Assembly: GCF_015070385.1 (NCBI RefSeq)
Contig: NZ_JADCSA010000003.1
Location: 124,001 to 188,000 of the forward strand
DNA: 64,000 nt
Reading direction: 5' to 3'
Source: Nocardioides malaquae
GTDB taxonomy: Bacteria > Actinomycetota > Actinomycetes > Propionibacteriales > Nocardioidaceae
Part shown: in pieces, positions 8,318 through 17,488 of the stretch
Numbering within the stretch: position 1 is the stretch's first letter
Layout: each line of letters begins with the position of its first letter
Made by a program: the position numbers and the translations under genes
Notes under the pieces: model-generated
Database searches by the model: none
What the model was told of the DNA's origin: nothing
The model's input: the letters and a program-made list of their open reading frames with translations, nothing else

Positions 8318-9196
8318 GTGCAACAGTTCGTCAACACCACCCTGGGGGGTCTCACCCAGGGGTTGGTCTTCGCCGCCTTCGCGCTGGCGCTGGTGCTCAT
8401 CTGGCGCTCGACCCGGGTGGTCAACTTCGCCCAGGCACCGATGGCGATGGTCACGACCTTCATCGCATGGTCGGTGATCGACTCCGGCCAGCCCTGGTGG
8501 GTCGGCTTCGCCGCCGCGCTGGCCTCCGGCCTCCTGCTGGGGGCGATCGTCGAACGCGGGCTGGTGCGCCACGTGCAGGGCAAGGGCGAGATCAACGCCG
8601 TCATCCTCACCCTGGGCATCTTCCTCGTGCTGCACGCCGCGGCCGCGGTCGTCTTCGGCAACGACTTCCGGTCCTTCACCGCCCCGTTCGGCGTGCGGGG
8701 CCTCGAGGTCGGCGGCCGCACCGTCGCCCTCACCGGCTTCGACCTCTTCACGATCGTGGCCGTGCTCGTCGTGCTCGTCGCCCTGGTGGCGCTCTTCCGC
8801 TTCACCGACCTGGGCCTGCGGATGCGAGCCGCGGCCTTCAATCCCGAGGTGGCCCGGCTGCTCGGCGTACGGGTGCCGCGCCTGATGACGTTGGGCTGGG
8901 CCCTCGCCGCGGTGGTCGGTTCGCTGGCCGGCCTGCTGGTCGCGGGCGGCAGCCTGATCCACCCCGGCTACATGGACCAGGTCGTCGTGCTCGGCTTCGT
9001 CGCCGCGGTGCTCGGCGGGCTCGACAGCCCGGTCGGGGCCGTGGTGGGCGGCCTGCTGCTGGGGGTGGCGCTGGGATTCGTCAGCGGCTACCTCGGCTCG
9101 CACCTGGTGACCACCGCCGCACTGATCGTCCTGATGGCGGTGCTGCTGGTGCGCCCGCAAGGCCTCTTCTCGTCGACGACCGCCCGGAGGGTCTGA
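8318..9196 (+). CDS. livH: Branched-chain amino acid-type ABC transporter permease (LivH-like)
   Basis: A 292-residue inner membrane permease with about eight hydrophobic segments. Family features include VFAAFALALVLIWRSTRVVNF near the start (shown as adjacent segments of one helix), FNPEVARLLGV in the cytoplasmic coupling region, and the C-terminal VLGGLDSPVGAVVGG motif. The GTG start follows GAGGAG. It should pair with the LivM-like permease whose ATG overlaps its stop. Confidence 0.92.
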   Translation: MQQFVNTTLGGLTQGLVFAAFALALVLIWRSTRVVNFAQAPMAMVTTFIAWSVIDSGQPWWVGFAAALASGLLLGAIVERGLVRHVQGKGEINAVILTLGIFLVLHAAAAVVFGNDFRSFTAPFGVRGLEVGGRTVALTGFDLFTIVAVLVVLVALVALFRFTDLGLRMRAAAFNPEVARLLGVRVPRLMTLGWALAAVVGSLAGLLVAGGSLIHPGYMDQVVVLGFVAAVLGGLDSPVGAVVGGLLLGVALGFVSGYLGSHLVTTAALIVLMAVLLVRPQGLFSSTTARRV

Positions 9197-10398
9197 TGCC
9201 CACGCTGTCCCTGCCCCGACGGTTCCTGCCCCGCTCCCCCGCGGTGCGCCACCTGCTGGGCGCCGCACTGGCGATGGTGGTCGTCGTCGTGCTCCTCACC
9301 CTCGTCGACGACTTCCGCCGCTTCCAGCTGGCCGAGCTCGCCGCCCTCGGCATCGCCGCCGGAGGTCTCACGGTGCTGACCGGTCTCAACGGGCAGCTCT
9401 CGCTCGGCCACGGCGCGTTGATGGCGGTAGGTGCCTGGACCACGGCCTTGTTGCTGCCCGACCGTGAGGCCACCACCCCGGTCGCGCTCGTCATCCTCGC
9501 CTCGGTTGCGGTGACGGCACTGCTCGGCGCCGTCGTCGGGGTGGCAGCCGCCCGCCTGCACGGCCCCTACCTGGCCGGCGCGACGTTGGCGCTCGCGGTC
9601 GCGGTGCCGAGCCTGGCGCTCCACTTCAGGTCGACGCTGGGCGGCGAGCAGGGACTGCGCGTCGTGCTGCCCGAGGCTCCGTCGTGGGCAGTGGAGGCGA
9701 CCTGGTTCCTCACGGCCACCGACCTGACCACCCGCGGCTGGGTCGCCTTCGTGGCGTGGACGACGCTGGTGCTCACCTACCTCGTGCTGGCCAATCTCGC
9801 CAGCGGGCGGGTCGGACGCCGCTGGCGTGCCGTGCGCGACGACGAGGTCGCCGCCCAGCTGGCCGGCATCTCCCCGGGCCGCGCCCGCGTCTCCGCCTTC
9901 ACCGTGAGTGCGGCGGCGGCCGGCGCCGGCGGCGCGGTGCTGGCCCTGGTCGTACGCCTCGCAGCCCCCGGTTCGTTCACGATCGCACTGAGCCTGACCC
10001 TGCTGGCCGCGGTCGTGCTCGGCGGACTCGGGACGCTGACCGGAGCACTGCTGGGCGCAAGCGTGCTGGTGCTGCTGCCCCAGGTGGTCACGCAGCTCGG
10101 CCGCGCCGGCGGCCTCGACGACGTCCGCGCCGCGGAGCTGGCGCCGCTCGTCCACGGCCTGGTCCTGGTGGCCGTCGTGCTGTGGGCACCGGCCGGACTC
10201 ACCGGGTCGGTGCGCGCTGCCGCCCACCGACGCCGGGCCCGACGTGCGCTGGCCGCACGCCCCGGCGGCGCACCCCCTCCGGAGGCCGCGACCGCAGCAC
10301 CCGACCCGACCCCACAGACCCCAGCGCCCGCCCAGGGCGGCACCACCCCACCCGAGACCCCCCGCCCCGCCACCTCAACCCAGGGAGCACCCCGATGA
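9196..10398 (+). CDS. livM: Branched-chain amino acid-type ABC transporter permease (LivM-like)
   Basis: A 400-residue membrane permease. NGQLSLGHGALMAVGAW is the LivM hallmark, followed by AARLHGPYLAGATLALA and the VLGGLGTLTGALLGA motif. Compared with family members it has an extra 60-residue C-terminal tail that is very rich in Pro, Ala and Thr and is probably disordered in the cytoplasm. ATG at 9196 overlaps the livH stop by one base. Its own stop overlaps the ATG of the binding-protein gene (ATGA). Confidence 0.92.
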   Translation: MPTLSLPRRFLPRSPAVRHLLGAALAMVVVVVLLTLVDDFRRFQLAELAALGIAAGGLTVLTGLNGQLSLGHGALMAVGAWTTALLLPDREATTPVALVILASVAVTALLGAVVGVAAARLHGPYLAGATLALAVAVPSLALHFRSTLGGEQGLRVVLPEAPSWAVEATWFLTATDLTTRGWVAFVAWTTLVLTYLVLANLASGRVGRRWRAVRDDEVAAQLAGISPGRARVSAFTVSAAAAGAGGAVLALVVRLAAPGSFTIALSLTLLAAVVLGGLGTLTGALLGASVLVLLPQVVTQLGRAGGLDDVRAAELAPLVHGLVLVAVVLWAPAGLTGSVRAAAHRRRARRALAARPGGAPPPEAATAAPDPTPQTPAPAQGGTTPPETPRPATSTQGAPR

Positions 10399-11723
10399 AA
10401 CGCAGCACCATCGCCCCGCACGCCACCGTCGCAGCCACGCTCGCCACCCTGCTGGTGCTGAGCGCCTGCGGCGCGGGCACCGACTCCGACGGCGCAGAGT
10501 CGTCCCCCGGCGACACGACCGGCGTCACCGACGACACCGTCACGATCGGCGCCCACTTCCCGCTCACCGGGGTCGCCGCCCCGGGCTACAAGGAGATTCC
10601 CACGGGCGCCCAGGCCTACTTCGACTTCGTCAACGCCAACGGCGGCGTCCACGGGCGACAGATCGAGTACGTCGTGCGCGACGACGGCTACAACCCCACG
10701 AACACCACGAAGGTCACCAACGAGCTGCTGCTCCAGGACGAGATCTTCGCGATGGTCGGCGGGCTGGGCACCCCCACGCACAGCGCCGTCGTCGACCAAC
10801 TCAACGACGAGGGCGTGCCCGACCTCTTCGTCTCCTCGGGGTCGCTGATGTGGGGCGACGACCCGGACGCGCGCCCGATGACCTTCGGCTGGCAGCCCGA
10901 CTACGAGAGCGAGGCGAAGATCATCGCCCAGTACGTCGCCGAGGAGATGCCGAACGCGAAGGTCGGCCTCTTCCTTCAGGACGACGACTTCGGCGAGGAC
11001 GCCGAGAAGGGCGTGCGCCAGTACCTCGACGACCAGATCGTCGCGGTCGAGCGGTACGCCTCGGGCAACACCGACGTCGGCCCGCAGGTCGCGGCGCTGC
11101 AGGGCGCCAAGGCCGACCTCGTGCTCGCCTTCACCACGCCGGCCTACACGGCGCTTGCCAAGCTGGTCTCACTCTCGCTGGGCTACCAGCCGGACTGGTT
11201 CGTCTCCTCGGTGGGCTCTGACTCGCCGCTGGTCGGGTCGCTGCTCAAGGAGTTCTCCGAGGGCGCGGTCACGGCCGGCGCCGGTGCGCTGGACGGGGTG
11301 CTCACCACCGAGTACATCCCCACGGTCGACCAGGGCGACGACCCGTGGGTGCAGCTGTGGGAGCAGGTCTGGGAGGAGCACGGCAAGGGCGGCAAGCTCT
11401 CCAACTACCGCATCTACGGCATGTCCCACGCCTACGCCTTCGTCCAGGCCCTGCAGGGCATCGGTGAGGACCTGACCCGCGAGAAGCTGGTCGAGTTCAT
11501 GAAGGAGGAGGGCGCCGACCTGGAGGGTCCGCAGCTCGCGCCCTTCCGCTTCGGTGACGACAGCCACCTGGGCATCTCCGGCATGCGCATCGTCGAGCTG
11601 GAGGGTGCCGGCTCGAAGCCCCTGACCCCGGTGCTCGTCACCGACATCGGCGACGCCGAGATCACCGAGGACACCTCCGGCCAGGCCGAGGACGCCCCGC
11701 CCTCCAGCGGCCTGCCGGAGTGA
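10395..11723 (+). CDS. Branched-chain amino acid-type substrate-binding lipoprotein
   Basis: A 442-residue lipoprotein of the LIV/AmiC periplasmic-binding family. The signal peptide ends in the lipobox LSAC (Cys near residue 24). The mature part starts with VTIGAHFPLTGVAAPGY and continues through RDDGYNPTNTTKVTNELL and a FAMVGGLGTPTHSAV segment. It closes a five-gene importer operon and is followed by a strong terminator. The family binds Leu/Ile/Val but also amides, urea or aromatic acids, so the substrate is not certain. Confidence 0.9.
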   Translation: MKRSTIAPHATVAATLATLLVLSACGAGTDSDGAESSPGDTTGVTDDTVTIGAHFPLTGVAAPGYKEIPTGAQAYFDFVNANGGVHGRQIEYVVRDDGYNPTNTTKVTNELLLQDEIFAMVGGLGTPTHSAVVDQLNDEGVPDLFVSSGSLMWGDDPDARPMTFGWQPDYESEAKIIAQYVAEEMPNAKVGLFLQDDDFGEDAEKGVRQYLDDQIVAVERYASGNTDVGPQVAALQGAKADLVLAFTTPAYTALAKLVSLSLGYQPDWFVSSVGSDSPLVGSLLKEFSEGAVTAGAGALDGVLTTEYIPTVDQGDDPWVQLWEQVWEEHGKGGKLSNYRIYGMSHAYAFVQALQGIGEDLTREKLVEFMKEEGADLEGPQLAPFRFGDDSHLGISGMRIVELEGAGSKPLTPVLVTDIGDAEITEDTSGQAEDAPPSSGLPE

Positions 11724-11750
11724 CCCGGTAGCCACCAGCAGCGCACGCAG

Positions 11751-11786
11751 CACCGCGCCCCACGGCCTGAGCCGTGGGGCGCGGTG
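11751..11786. terminator. Strong bidirectional terminator hairpin
   Basis: A perfect 16-base stem (CACCGCGCCCCACGGC and its complement) with a CTGA loop lies between the convergent LIV and polar amino acid transporter operons. Confidence 0.8.
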
Positions 11787-11815
11787 TCGTTCGTCAGCGG
11801 CGAGGCCGCCGGAGC

Positions 11816-12598
11816 TCACTCGTCGGAGAGCTCGGCCAGGAAGGCCCGACCCCGTTCGCTCGTGGGGTTGTCGAGCACCTGCTCGGGGGTGCCCTCCTCG
11901 GCGATCTGCTTGTCGGCCATCAGGACCACGCGGTCGGCTGCCCTGCGGGCGAAGCGCATCTCGTGAGTGACCACGACCATCGTCATGCCGTCGTCGACCG
12001 CGAGGGTCTTCATCACCTGGAGCACCTCGCCGACCAGCTCGGGGTCGAGCGCCGAGGTCGGCTCGTCGAAGAGCATCACCTCGGGGTCCATCGCCAACGC
12101 CCGCGCGATGGCGACGCGCTGCTGCTGACCGCCGGAGAGGTGGTCGGGGTAGGCCGTCGCCTTCTCGGCCAGGCCGACCCGTTCGAGCAGGTGCACCGCG
12201 CGCTCCTGCGACTCCTTCTTCCCACGACCGAGCACGTCGCGTTGGGCCATGACGATGTTCTCCATCACGGTCATGTGCGGGAAGAGGTTGAACGACTGGA
12301 AGACCATGCCGATGCGGGAGCGCACCCGGTTGAGGTGCTTCTCGGAGTAGGTCAGCTCCTCGCCGGCGACCGTGATGGTGCCGGACTGGATCTGCTCCAG
12401 GCCGTTGATGCAACGCAGCAGCGTGCTCTTGCCGGCGCCGGAGGGGCCGATGAGCACGACCACCTCGCCCTGGTGGACGTCGAGGTTGACGCCGTCCAGG
12501 ACGGTGGTGTGGCCGTAGCGCTTCACGATGTCGCGCATCTGGACCAGGGGCTGACCGTTGCGGTCGACCTCTGCGGTCGGGGTGTCGTCGAGCGTCAT
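11816..12598 (-). CDS. Polar amino acid ABC transporter ATP-binding protein (GlnQ/HisP-like)
   Basis: A 260-residue ATPase of the polar amino acid uptake family. Walker [10 protein letters not shown], the Q-loop [16 protein letters not shown], signature [15 protein letters not shown], Walker [16 protein letters not shown] and the H-loop VVVTHEM are all intact. It is the last gene of a three-gene minus-strand operon. Its ATG overlaps the permease stop by four bases. Confidence 0.95.
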   Translation of the reverse strand: MTLDDTPTAEVDRNGQPLVQMRDIVKRYGHTTVLDGVNLDVHQGEVVVLIGPSGAGKSTLLRCINGLEQIQSGTITVAGEELTYSEKHLNRVRSRIGMVFQSFNLFPHMTVMENIVMAQRDVLGRGKKESQERAVHLLERVGLAEKATAYPDHLSGGQQQRVAIARALAMDPEVMLFDEPTSALDPELVGEVLQVMKTLAVDDGMTMVVVTHEMRFARRAADRVVLMADKQIAEEGTPEQVLDNPTSERGRAFLAELSDE

Positions 12599-13260
12599 GC
12601 TGCCGCCGGCCTCCTGTGCTTGTTGAGCCGTCGTTCGAGCCAGTTCACCAGGAAGGTAAGCGCCAGCACGATGACGAGGTAGTAGAGCGCGACGATCGTG
12701 TACATCGTCAACGGCTCGTAGGACGAGGCGGCCAGGTTCTTCGACGTCTGGAAGAGCTCGGTCATCCCGATGAAGGAGACGAGCGAGGAGTCCTTGACGG
12801 CGATGATGAACTGGCTGCCCAGCACCGGCAGGATGGCGCGGAGGGCCAGCGGCGCGCGGACCCGGCGCAGCGTCTGCATGCGCGACATGCCCAGCGAGCG
12901 CGACGCCTCGTTGAGGCCCTCAGGCACCGACTGGAAACCGGAGCGGATGATCTCGGCGATGTAGGCGGCGTTGTGCACCCCGAGGGCGATGGCCCCGGCC
13001 CAGAAGGCGTTCAGCTTCACGATCTCGGAGATGCCGAAGTAGAGCACGAAGATCTGGGTGATCAGCGGAGTGCCACGGATGATGCCGATGAAGGTCGTGG
13101 CCAGCCAGCGCAGGGGCGCGACCCGGCTCATCGACATGGCCGCGACGACCGCGCCCAGGAGCATCGCGAAGACGAGCGCCATCCCGGTGAGCCGCAGCGT
13201 CACCAGGGTCGCCTCCAGGAAGAGCGGCGCCTTGTCGACGACGTGTTCGAAGAAGTTCAT
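12595..13260 (-). CDS. Polar amino acid ABC transporter permease
   Basis: A 221-residue permease of the His/Glu/Gln/Arg family with five likely membrane segments. [16 protein letters not shown] and the EAA loop ([34 protein letters not shown]) are typical. ATG at 13258-13260 is chosen because the hydrophobic sequence begins there. A longer start at 13296 would overlap the binding-protein gene. Only one permease gene is present, so the channel is presumably a homodimer. Confidence 0.93.
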   Translation of the reverse strand: MNFFEHVVDKAPLFLEATLVTLRLTGMALVFAMLLGAVVAAMSMSRVAPLRWLATTFIGIIRGTPLITQIFVLYFGISEIVKLNAFWAGAIALGVHNAAYIAEIIRSGFQSVPEGLNEASRSLGMSRMQTLRRVRAPLALRAILPVLGSQFIIAVKDSSLVSFIGMTELFQTSKNLAASSYEPLTMYTIVALYYLVIVLALTFLVNWLERRLNKHRRPAAA

Positions 13261-13264
13261 GGCG

Positions 13265-14068
13265 TCAGGAGATGTCCTCGCCGAACCACTTCTCACTCAC
13301 CTCGGCGTAGGTGCCGTTCTCCTTGATCTCGGCCAGCGCCTCGTTGAGGTCGTCCAGCAGCTCGGTGTTGCCCTCGGCCACGGCGAAGGCGGGCTCCTCG
13401 GTGTAGAGCGGGTCGCCGCACGGGCGCAGGTCACGGTCGGCCTGCTCGATCTGGTAGAGCCCGACGAGGCGGTCGGTCATGGCCCCGTCGAGGCGACCGG
13501 TGTCGACGTCCTCCAGGGCGGTGACGTCGGAGGAGAAGGTGCGGATCTCACCGGCCAGGCCCTCCTCCTCGAGGAAGGTCTGGTAGGTCGTGCCCGAGGC
13601 GACGCCGACCGTGGGGTCGTCCATCTGCGTCGGGTCCTGGCAGTCACTGTCGTTCTTCACGAACATCGTCGCGCCGGAGGAGTAGTAGGGGTCGGAGAAG
13701 TCGACCTGCTCGTCGCGTTCCTCGGTGGGCGTCATCGACGCGATGAGCACGTCGTAGCGCTCGCTCTTGATGCCCTGGATCAGGGTGTCGAAGGCACCGG
13801 TCTCCGTCTTCAGCTCGAGGTCGAGCTCCTCGGCGATGGCCGCGGCGATGTCGTGGTCGAAGCCGGTCAGGTCGTTTCCGTCGAAGTGGGAGAAGGGGCG
13901 GAACTCGCCGCTCATCGCGACCACGATCTCACCGTCGTTGAGCAGGGCGGAGTCGCCGCCGCCGGCGTCGTCGCCGCACGCCGCCAGGCCGAGCAGCGCG
14001 GTCGTGGTGAGGGCCGCCGTCAGCGCGGCACGGGGGCGACGGAGGGGGCGGGTGGAGAACTTCTTCAT
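13265..14068 (-). CDS. Polar amino acid substrate-binding lipoprotein
   Basis: A 267-residue family-3 solute-binding lipoprotein. The signal peptide ends with LGLAAC (lipobox). The mature protein carries FRPFSHFDGNDLTGFDHDIA, which is the amino acid-binding entrance, then DVLIASMTPTEERDEQVDFS, the family signature, and DGAMTDRLVG. ATG at 14066-14068 was chosen because the basic n-region MKKFSTRPLRRPR begins there and GCAGGAAAC precedes it. It is the first gene of the operon. Confidence 0.93.
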   Translation of the reverse strand: MKKFSTRPLRRPRAALTAALTTTALLGLAACGDDAGGGDSALLNDGEIVVAMSGEFRPFSHFDGNDLTGFDHDIAAAIAEELDLELKTETGAFDTLIQGIKSERYDVLIASMTPTEERDEQVDFSDPYYSSGATMFVKNDSDCQDPTQMDDPTVGVASGTTYQTFLEEEGLAGEIRTFSSDVTALEDVDTGRLDGAMTDRLVGLYQIEQADRDLRPCGDPLYTEEPAFAVAEGNTELLDDLNEALAEIKENGTYAEVSEKWFGEDIS

Positions 14069-14309
14069 GTTTCCTGCCTTCGTTCGGGGACCCCGCGTGG
14101 GCTGCAGGGTCGGCGTTGGCTGCGGCGTAGGTGCCCAGCGGGCACCCCGGACAAACGTGACGGTCTCCACCGTCACCATTCCGTGACCGGCCTGTCGGCG
14201 CAACGTCGGCGCGGGAGGGACTCGTGCGCGCCGAGTGCGATGAAGCACGATGGGGTCTCTCCTGACGCTGCCGGAATTCGCCGGACGTCACTGCCGAGAA
14301 GGACACCCC

Positions 14310-15083
14310 GTGATCGAGATCCTGAGCCCCGCCCGCCTCGCCCTCGCCCGCGAGACCGGAGCGCTGGTCGCCGAGATCCTCCACACCATGAAGGAGCGCG
14401 CGACGGTCGGCACCAACCTGCTCGAGATCGACGCCTGGACGAAGCAGATGATCGGGGAGGCGGGGGCGACGTCGTGCTACGTCGACTACGCGCCGTCGTT
14501 CGGCCGCGGGCCGTTCGGTCACCACATCTGCACCGGCGTCAACGACGCGGTGCTCCACGGCCTGCCCCACGACCGGGAGCTCGCCGACGGCGACCTGCTC
14601 AGCCTCGACCTGGCCGTCTCCCTGGGCGGTGTCGCGGCCGACGCGGCCATCAGCTTCGTCGTGGGCGACACCCGGGACCCCGCCGACCTGGCCCTCATCG
14701 AGGCCACCGAGCGGGCGTTGGAGGCGGGCATCGCGGCGGCCGGTCCCGGGGCGAGGATCGGCGACCTCGCCCACGCGATCGGCACGGTTCTCACCCAGGC
14801 CGGCCACGAGGTCAACACCGACTTCGGCGGTCACGGCATCGGCTCGACGATGCACCAGGACCCGCACGTGCCCAACATCGGCCGGCCCGGCCGCGGCTTC
14901 GTGCTGCGCCCCGGCCTGATGCTGGCCCTGGAGCCGTGGGTGATGGCCGACACCGCCGAGCTCGTCACCGACGCCGACGGCTGGACCCTGCGCAGCGCGA
15001 CCGGCTGCCGCACCGCCCACACCGAGCACACCGTCGCGATCACCCAGGACGGCGTCGAGGTGATGACGGCACGGAGGCCCTGA
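14310..15083 (+). CDS. map: Type I methionine aminopeptidase
   Basis: A 257-residue metalloprotease that removes the initiator Met from nascent proteins. All five metal ligands can be placed: Asp in LSLDLAVSL, Asp in AADAAISF, His in GGHGIG, Glu in LALEPW, and Glu in TEHTVAI. The substrate-binding His is in VLHGLP. GTG at 14310 follows GAGAAGGA. The upstream ATG at 14250 would add residues unlike the family. The neighbours are unrelated, and actinobacteria usually have more than one map gene, so this need not be the essential copy. Confidence 0.92.
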   Translation: MIEILSPARLALARETGALVAEILHTMKERATVGTNLLEIDAWTKQMIGEAGATSCYVDYAPSFGRGPFGHHICTGVNDAVLHGLPHDRELADGDLLSLDLAVSLGGVAADAAISFVVGDTRDPADLALIEATERALEAGIAAAGPGARIGDLAHAIGTVLTQAGHEVNTDFGGHGIGSTMHQDPHVPNIGRPGRGFVLRPGLMLALEPWVMADTAELVTDADGWTLRSATGCRTAHTEHTVAITQDGVEVMTARRP

Positions 15084-15123
15084 GGGCCGGTTCACGCCGC
15101 CGAGCACGGGGTATCGGAGGTCC

Positions 15124-15633
15124 GTGGACGACGCATTCGACACCCTGATGGCCTCCCTGGACCCGCCGATGGCCGTGGTCACGACCGTCGCGGAGGACGG
15201 CACCCGGGCCGGGAGCTTGGTCGGCTTCCACGCTCAGGCCAGCATCGAGGGGCAGCACTACGCGGTGTGGCTCTCGAAGGCCAACCACACCTACCTCACC
15301 AGCCTGCGCAGCGCACACCTGGCGCTGCACTTCCTCACCCGCGACGACCTCGCGATGGCCGAGCGGTTCGGCACCCGTTCAGGTGAGGACACCGACAAGT
15401 TCGCGGGCCTCGAGGTCGAGGCCGACGAGCACGGCGTGCCGTTGCTGACCGCCCTCCCCCACCGGCTGCTGCTCGATCGGGTCGCCACCCTCGACGACGG
15501 CGGCGACCACGTCTGCGTGACCACGCGCGTACGCTCCGCGGCGACGTCCGGACGCTTCTCGCCGTTGCGGCTCTCCGACGTCGACCACCTGGAGCCGGGT
15601 CACGCGGCGGAGGAGAGGGCGGTCCATCCGTGA
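15124..15633 (+). CDS. Flavin reductase-like FMN-binding protein
   Basis: A 169-residue protein of the flavin reductase-like split-barrel family. The start LASLDPPMAVVTT with GSLVGFHAQASIEGQHYAVW is the family's FMN-binding face. KANHTYLTSLRSAHLALHFL and DKFAGLEVEADEHGVPLL complete the barrel. GTG at 15124 follows CGGAGG. It may supply reduced FMN or bind a flavin or heme cofactor for an unknown partner. No monooxygenase gene is adjacent. Confidence 0.78.
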   Translation: MDDAFDTLMASLDPPMAVVTTVAEDGTRAGSLVGFHAQASIEGQHYAVWLSKANHTYLTSLRSAHLALHFLTRDDLAMAERFGTRSGEDTDKFAGLEVEADEHGVPLLTALPHRLLLDRVATLDDGGDHVCVTTRVRSAATSGRFSPLRLSDVDHLEPGHAAEERAVHP

Positions 15634-15676
15634 GCGGGTCGACCTCCGGGGCGCCGCGGTGGCTTAGCGTGACGCC

Positions 15677-16252
15677 ATGATCCGTCGCCTCGTCGCCCGC
15701 GCGCTCTGGTCCGTGAGTCCCTGGACGTTGGTCACCGAACCAGGCCCCACCCGTCCCACCGTGCTGATCGGTGCACCGCACACCTCCAACTGGGACTTCA
15801 TCCTGATGCTCGGCATCGCCTGGGCGCTCGACATGGACATCCGCTGGATGGGCAAGGACAGCCTCTTCAAGGGCTGGAAGGGCTGGATCATGCGCGGGCT
15901 GGGAGGCATTCCGGTGGACCGGGCGAACCCGGTCGGCATCGTCGACGACGTCGTCGCGCGGGTGAAGGACGGGCAGGTGTTCGGGCTGGTCGTGACCCCC
16001 GACGGGACCCGCGGCGACCACACGCACTGGAAGTCGGGCTTCTACCGCATCGCTCGCGAGACGGGGATGCCCGTGACTCTGGGATACGTCGACCGCACCA
16101 CGATGACCTCGGGCCTCGGGCCGACGATCGAGCTCACCGGCGACGTGGCCGCCGACATGGACCGGGTCCGCGCGTTCTACGCCGACAAGGCCGGCTACCA
16201 CCCCCACAAGCGGGTCGAGCCGCGGCTGGCCGACGAGAGTCGCCGCGCCTGA
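15677..16252 (+). CDS. 1-acylglycerol-3-phosphate acyltransferase-like protein (PlsC family)
   Basis: A 191-residue acyltransferase of the PlsC superfamily. The catalytic HxxxxD box is HTSNWDF. RWMGKDSLFKG and the IPVDR segment follow, and PDGTRGDHTHWKSGFY is the glycerol-phosphate pocket region. It is shorter than standard PlsC and lacks an obvious N-terminal membrane helix. It more closely resembles the small predicted acyltransferases of actinobacteria, so the exact acceptor is uncertain. Its stop codon forms part of a hairpin with the convergent gene. Confidence 0.8.
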   Translation: MIRRLVARALWSVSPWTLVTEPGPTRPTVLIGAPHTSNWDFILMLGIAWALDMDIRWMGKDSLFKGWKGWIMRGLGGIPVDRANPVGIVDDVVARVKDGQVFGLVVTPDGTRGDHTHWKSGFYRIARETGMPVTLGYVDRTTMTSGLGPTIELTGDVAADMDRVRAFYADKAGYHPHKRVEPRLADESRRA

Positions 16253-16278
16253 CCCCGCGAGTCAAGGGCCCGGGGTCA
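16250..16278. terminator. Bidirectional terminator hairpin
   Basis: TGACCCCG and CGGGGTCA form an eight-base stem with a 13-base loop. The stem contains the stop codons of both convergent genes. Confidence 0.45.
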
Positions 16279-16818
16279 AGCGCCCCAGATCCAGTGGACG
16301 ATGCCCTCGAGCGGCTCGGGCGCCGCCTCGAACGGGACCGCCTCGGCCATCACCGCGGCGTACTTGGCCTTGCGGGCGCCGTTGGCGCCGATGAAGCGCC
16401 GCATCTGCTCGAGCACCTCGGCGTCGCGGTACTTGGGCTGGTCCTGGAAGTTGCGGAAGGTCTTGAGGTCGCCGTGGGCCTCCAACAGTGCGGTCACCTC
16501 GACCACACCGAGCGCCCGGACCAGCTCCAGCTCCAGGTCGGGACGGCAGGCGAAGAACCCCTGCCGGGTGAGGTCCTCCCCCTCCTGGCGATTGAGGGCG
16601 CCGGCGACGAACCGTTCCTCCGCCTCGTCGTAGAGACCGCCGACGCGGTGGCCCTGCGCGGCGGCGTCGGCGATCGCCCCGCCGAAGTTGCCGGCGCCGC
16701 CGATGACGGTCACGGTGATCTCGTCGGCGACGAGGTCGACGCCGAGCCGGGGGGCGAGGGTCACGTGGGCGGCCCGGTCGGACTCGCCCTCGACGAGGAG
16801 GGTGATGGGTCGAGGCAC
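16276..16818 (-). CDS. Stand-alone TOPRIM-domain protein (OLD-nuclease-like C-terminal domain)
   Basis: A 180-residue protein that looks like the TOPRIM half of an OLD-type nuclease without the ATPase half. ITLLVEGESDRAA supplies the conserved Glu of TOPRIM, GGAGNFGGAIA the turn, and GLYDEAEE the Asp/Glu pair. The C-terminal part (PDLELELVRALG, KTFRNFQDQPKYRDAE, RRFIGANGARKAKYA) is the conserved helical tail seen in such proteins. GTG at 16816-16818 follows GGGGAG. No AAA ATPase is adjacent. A role in nucleic acid cleavage or nucleotidyl transfer is inferred from the fold only. Confidence 0.72.
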   Translation of the reverse strand: MPRPITLLVEGESDRAAHVTLAPRLGVDLVADEITVTVIGGAGNFGGAIADAAAQGHRVGGLYDEAEERFVAGALNRQEGEDLTRQGFFACRPDLELELVRALGVVEVTALLEAHGDLKTFRNFQDQPKYRDAEVLEQMRRFIGANGARKAKYAAVMAEAVPFEAAPEPLEGIVHWIWGA

Positions 16819-16865
16819 CCGTCGATTCTCCCCGATGCCGCGCTGACCACGTCGAGCGGCCGTCG

Positions 16866-17375
16866 TCACCCGATCATGTAGGCGAAGCCCCGTCCTTCCC
16901 TGACCACCTGGTCGACGAAGGCGCGCGCCTTCCCGAGGAAGTGGAGGAGGTCGTCGGTGTCCGGGCCCATCGGTGGCCTCCGCCCTTGTCGCCGCAGGAC
17001 GCGCTCGACGTCCTCGTCGCTGATCGACGCGAGGCCGTCCCTCACCCGTAGCGCCTCGTCCGGGGTGATCGTGCGTGACCAGGGGATCCATCCGCGGTCC
17101 GTCATGCTGACGTCGCCCACGAACATCCGGTAGGCGCCGTCGCCCTGCGTCTCGAGACTGGCCACCACCCACTGCAGCTGGCTCCATGCCTTGTCGAGGT
17201 AGAGCAGGTCACGCTCCGGCGCCGGCTCCCGTTCGCCGATCACCCCCACCGTGAAGCCCGGCTCCATGCCCCAGGCGTCGGCGAGCGGGTCGTCACTGAT
17301 CACGCTCATCGGATCCTTGAGCGCCTCCTCGGTCCGGTCAGCGTCAAAGGCATATGCGTAGTACCTGATTCCCAT
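16866..17375 (-). CDS. DUF1877 (YfbM-like) family protein
   Basis: A 169-residue cytoplasmic protein that begins MGIRYYAYAFDADRTEEALK. It contains LYLDKAWSQLQWV, and the end FLGKARAFVDQVVREGRGF is typical of the YfbM/DUF1877 group, whose function is unknown. ATG at 17373-17375 follows GAGGATCG. It is transcribed away from the oxidoreductase pseudogene, with a spacer of 113 bases between the starts. Confidence 0.72.
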   Translation of the reverse strand: MGIRYYAYAFDADRTEEALKDPMSVISDDPLADAWGMEPGFTVGVIGEREPAPERDLLYLDKAWSQLQWVVASLETQGDGAYRMFVGDVSMTDRGWIPWSRTITPDEALRVRDGLASISDEDVERVLRRQGRRPPMGPDTDDLLHFLGKARAFVDQVVREGRGFAYMIG

Positions 17376-17488
17376 GCCGACGATCCTCGAGGCACCGGCC
17401 TTACCCGGCCCGCGTCTCCAGAAAGACCTGTGGACGACCGAGACCCTGTGCGCTTCTGCTGGCGTACGACGGTCACTACGCTCACGAC

